Position numbers and translations under genes: made by a program. The notes beneath the pieces are model-generated. The model worked only from the letters and a program-made list of their open reading frames with translations, did not search any database and was not told where the DNA came from. A stretch of DNA of 64,000 nucleotides from Vanilla planifolia (Eukaryota > Streptophyta > Magnoliopsida > Asparagales > Orchidaceae). Of the stretch, positions 60,151 to 64,000 are shown piece by piece (the stretch's first letter is position 1; each line of letters opens with the position of its first letter). The DNA is taken from NCBI GenBank assembly GCA_023846275.1, contig JAIUJO010000082.1, forward strand, positions 1,368,266-1,432,265, read 5' to 3'.

Positions 60151-61884
60151 AAGTGACATATTATGTTTTATACCAATCTAGTAATTATGTAATTATTTTC
60201 TTATGTTATCATATTTTTATATATGTTGCTATATGACATATTATTCATATGTTATTCTTTTATAACATTATGTAACAAGGACATTGACATTTAATATAAT
60301 AAAAAAATTCTATTAATGGATAAAAAAAAATTTAGATGTAAATATTTAACATGCTTTATTATCAAATAAGAAAATTATGTAGAATGAGTGAAATACCTCA
60401 TAAATATATTATCCAAAAATATTCATGTACTATATTATGACCTCACATGTAATAAATATACATGATATAAAACATTGATAATTTATTTATATTTATACAA
60501 ATTCTACTTCATATGATAATAAATAAGAATAACCTATGGTGAGGATAGCTTATCTATATTTATAAAATTATATTATATATAATATAGGGCAAGAATAGCC
60601 CATTTAAATCTACATGACTGAACTATACATGACATAAGGTGAGTTTGGTCCATCTATATCTACATAAATTTATTTTATATGATATGAAGTGAGCATATCA
60701 TATCTATATCAACATGATTCTGTAATAAATGATATGGGAGGATGAAAGCTTATTATGGTGAGGATATTCTATTATGAAATGTATATTATTAGCATTGATT
60801 TTAGAGAATAACGATCTAAAGTGAGTGGAATTTGGGATATGTCAAAATCTATTAGAAATGAAAGGAATGAAGAAATAATTAACTTATCTTTAAGTGCTAC
60901 AAAATGTAACAAATAAGAAATATGAAAATAAAAAAATATACCTATACATGTTCATATTTTTTGATAAATTTATTACCTTTTCCATATAATAACATTTTAT
61001 TATGGGTATAATTTTTAATTATTATGAAAAAATTAAATATTTTTATTATATCATTAATTTTATATATTATTTTTTTATTTGTTTACTTATTAAACTCTTT
61101 AAAGTCTTACTAGTATTTATACCATAAGTAATATATCAATTATATTATGAGATGTAAATTTGGATGTTATAGATAAGAATTTTACTTATTAGCTAGTACA
61201 ATGATTCTCTTAAGAATTTTTATATAAAATTAGTATAGTATTTATTTTGGATTGGATGATTATATATATTTTTGTAATAGATCACTTATTTATACTGATA
61301 TTTATTTAGTCCATCTAGTTAAATGCTTAGTGTTTTGGGAATTTAATATATATATATATATGTACTAAGAGCATTTTCTTGTATTATCTTTCTCACCGAG
61401 TGCGATGAATGATATAAAGGATTAAGGAATTTTCAAGAAGCTCATTGGGGAACAAAGGAGAATGTGCAGCTAATGTTTTTGGAAAGGAAAGTTGGGAAGT
61501 AACTTTAGGAGTTAAATAGTTGCCATTCTAGTTTAACTAGAGATAAATTTCAACTCGATTAGCAAATTAGAGTTCTATTATTATTTCTCACTTGAGATTT
61601 GGTTTTCTTCTCATTCTTTATATTAAAATTCTTATTTAATAATTACTCAAAATTATACTTAATACAATAATATAGGTGGGATTTTACAGTGTTAAGAGTT
61701 GGATGCTAATCACAAAGCTGTAGACATCATCAACAATAAGGTAAATCCTTCAATAATAATGATGTTGACGTTTAGGCATCTATTCTAATAAGCAAGATTT
61801 TCTGATATGATAATTGATATTATTAATTTTTACATTATGTATAGTATATACTACTCAACAAGCAAGCTTTATGTCAATATCGTA

Positions 61885-62510
61885 TGGAAGAAGGTACAAG
61901 GGAATGTCGAACGAAACGGAATAGTGCGAAATCAGCCTGCAGGGAAAGCTGAACGGAATGGAACAATACGAAATCAAGCCGTAGGGAAAGCTGAATGGAA
62001 ACCAAGTGATCAAATCTTGGTCGAGGAAGGGGGAGACAACCCTAGATGGCTCAAGAGTCATATGAACCAAAAAAGCTTATAGAGAGCAATGGCAACATAA
62101 TTTGGGCAATATGGGACTAAACTGTCACCCAATTGTTAAAGAAAGAGGAAGGGTAGGCACGATCGGGCGGTTGAGGTTAATGAAAGCAAATGGGCAGACA
62201 TGATCCGATGGCTTAGGTTAATCAAGGTAAAATGCTACAAATAAACACAGTAAAATGCCAAACAAGAGGTTAGAACCTGAGCCAGATATGCGAGACGATG
62301 CGTAACAAATGCAGTAAGTTTCTAATTCAAGTTGTTTCTAGACACTATTTTAATATAGTTAGGAAAAACCTACGTGCGATCCAATGACCTAGATCAAGGC
62401 CGCCTTGAGACAATGGCCAGGATTGATCTCAAATGGTAAAAACATGATTCAATCAGAGACGCCCATTTAAGGATCCAAATCAAATGGTGAATGCTATGTG
62501 TCCGTTACCT
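61885..62510 (-). repeat. Shared module with tRNA-like boxes, in repeat C
   Basis: Counterpart of 24440-25055 and of the E1 LTR module (accaagtgatcaaatcttgg, cgaggaagggggagacaacc, ttatagagagcaatgg). The B-box-like element here is decayed (rc of gttagaacct, 62270-62279), and the A-box-like one lies near 62306-62316. Confidence 0.65.
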
Positions 62511-62932
62511 TTGTATATTTTTGACATAAAATTATTTCTAGATATTTTCTCAAACTTTTTAAAAAACTTTATTCTTGATAATTTATTTCCTCTTACTGAA
62601 CCGCATCTCATATACACTAAAAACAACACATAAAAATACCAAAAATAAACTTTGATAAAATAAAGTGAATCTTGTTGAATACTTTTCAAAAAAAATTAAA
62701 TGAATATTGTTCTTCTTATCAACACAATCAATAAATTTAAATTTTTATATACTTTTAAAAAGCAAAGTAACATATACAAAAAAGAACTACATATTATTGT
62801 AGTGAATATCAATTCTTCATGAATAAATTTCTAAAAAATTGTTTCCTTAACATATCTTATATTGAACTCTTATTTTCAAGTTTGAACCATTTACTATAGA
62901 CCAATTAAGTCTTTTGTACAAATGTTGCTAAT

Positions 62933-63034
62933 CTTTAGTGTGCACATTTTCATGCTTTCTTTTATGTTTATATAAAGATTTTAAATCTTTAAAATATTTT
63001 AAAAAATTTTCAACTCCCTTTGTGTGTGTATGTG

Positions 63035-63112
<78 letters not shown>

Positions 63113-63563
63113 ATATGTTTTTAGTTAGATAGGTAAATCTTATTGATGTAAATATTAAAAGTGAAAGATAATCATTATAAAAATTCAAAGAATAATAAGA
63201 TAATCTTAAACAAGACATAAGTAAATAAATTTATAAAATTTATGATGGAAATCTTTTAGAAAGCTAAAATGTATGCTAAAGATAGGTCAAAGAAAAACTT
63301 CCACTACAACATAGTTTTACAACATCTATTGAATGTATCCAAAATGAAAATCCTTTGTTTGTTTGCTTATTTTTGTATTCTTATATCTTTCACAAAAATA
63401 AACTAGGTAATGTTTTAGTAAAAATTAATCAAACCTTCCTCTTAATGTACACATGTTGCTAATATTTATTGTTCGCATCCACATCCTTCCATTTATCTTT
63501 ATATATGGCTTTTAAATCTTAGTAATATTTTAAAAAAATTTGAACTATACTTTTATGTGTTTG

Positions 63564-63595
<32 letters not shown>

Positions 63596-63950
63596 CAACA
63601 TTATGATGTGCACGAGTATATATGTACACACATATTTGTTTATAATTAAATGTGTAAAATCTTATTGATGTGAAAAATAAAATTGAGAGGTGATCATTAT
63701 CAAAATTCAAAGAATAATAAGATAATCTTAAACAAGACATAAGTAAATAAAATTATTAAATTTATGATGAAAATCTTTTAGAAAGTGAAAAGTAATGCTT
63801 AAGATAGATCAAAAAAAACTTTCACTACAACATAATTTTATAACATGTATTAAATGTGCCAAATACAAAAATCTTTTTTTATGTTTCTTTTAGTATTCTT
63901 ATATCTTTCACCAATATCTATATTATTTCATTAAATTTGTATCATTTATC
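62933..63950 (+). repeat. Two tandem ~0.5-kb units in repeat C
   Basis: Units start tgttgctaat at 62933 and 63454, as in copy A. The first carries a TA tract of about 64 bp (63036-63100), the second a GT/TA tract (about 63565-63595). Both tracts differ in length and type from those in A, showing rapid microsatellite turnover. Confidence 0.85.
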
Positions 63951-64000
63951 TAGCAAAGAAATTTCCTTTAAAGGTTGGTATATCTCAAAAAGCCTACCCA

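Larger units (their letters stand above)
60157..64000 (+). repeat. Dispersed repeat family, copy C (runs off the window)
   Basis: It begins at acatattatg, equivalent to about 22196 in copy A, and follows A closely to the end of the window (tatctcaaaaagcctaccca against agcgtaccca near 26606 in A). It has one forward arm where A has the three-arm foldback. It contains the tRNA-like module, the duplicated 0.5-kb unit and several TA/GT tracts. Frames inside it (for example 61807-62082 and 62928-63218) are chance or microsatellite ORFs. Confidence 0.85.

Noticed and set aside
62928..63218. 96-codon - strand ORF and its + strand counterpart
   Set aside because: Both are translations of the 64-bp TA tract and surrounding AT-rich repeat.

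Overview
This window is nuclear DNA of a land plant, most likely a seed plant with a large, transposon-rich genome. Four things support this: exons of the plant augmin subunit AUG5, several Ty1-copia LTR retrotransposons primed by initiator tRNA-Met, a piece of plastid trnI-GAU, and very AT-rich intergenic DNA full of TA, GT and GA microsatellites. I cannot name the genus. I see no intact, confidently functional protein-coding gene. The window is a graveyard of one decayed gene, nested retroelements, old dispersed repeats and an organelle-derived insertion.

Layout. 0.6-13.7 kb: a non-processed AUG5 (HAUS5-like augmin subunit) pseudogene on the + strand, with eight recognisable exons in the right order, many nonsense codons and no 3' exons. 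Its fifth intron holds a degenerate LTR-type element (8.6-12.4 kb). 14.5-15.5 kb: a short dispersed repeat, a GC-richer exon-like fragment and a 232-bp tandem duplication. 18.9-26.7 kb: repeat copy A. It has a diverged relative B (30.0-32.6 kb) and a closer one, C (60.2 kb to the window end). Copy A carries an alternating inverted/direct foldback joined by TA microsatellites. 36.4-43.0 kb: a structurally complete but coding-deficient copia element (E1) with long LTRs, PBS, PPT and a near-perfect target duplication. A truncated, inverted LTR of the same family lies at 44.7-46.2 kb. 47.3 kb and 49.4-51.3 kb: exon-like ORFs I cannot identify. 51.3-54.4 kb: GC-richer DNA that looks organelle-derived and contains plastid trnI and trnA intron pieces. 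54.4-60.15 kb: a short-LTR copia element (X, + strand) interrupted just after its PBS by a second member of the same family in the opposite orientation (Y, - strand). X is then cut off by repeat C.

How the parts relate. Nothing here forms an operon or a working pathway; the story is insertion order. AUG5 lost function, keeping introns and most exon order but accumulating nonsense and splice-site changes, and it was enlarged by retroelements. E1 kept its cis signals and parts of gag but lost protease, integrase and most of reverse transcriptase, so it could have moved only with help. Y keeps readable gag, protease, integrase, RT and RNase H segments, but they are broken by stops and frameshifts. 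A roughly 600-bp module with tRNA-like A and B boxes occurs both in the E1-family LTRs and in repeats A and C, which are otherwise different.

I looked for an undescribed system and did not find a convincing one. The most unusual features are the TA-linked foldback, the tRNA-like module shared between contexts, the oppositely nested copia pair with a leader ORF, and the organelle-derived block. Exon and element boundaries were read by eye. Homology to named families rests on remembered family motifs, not on a search.
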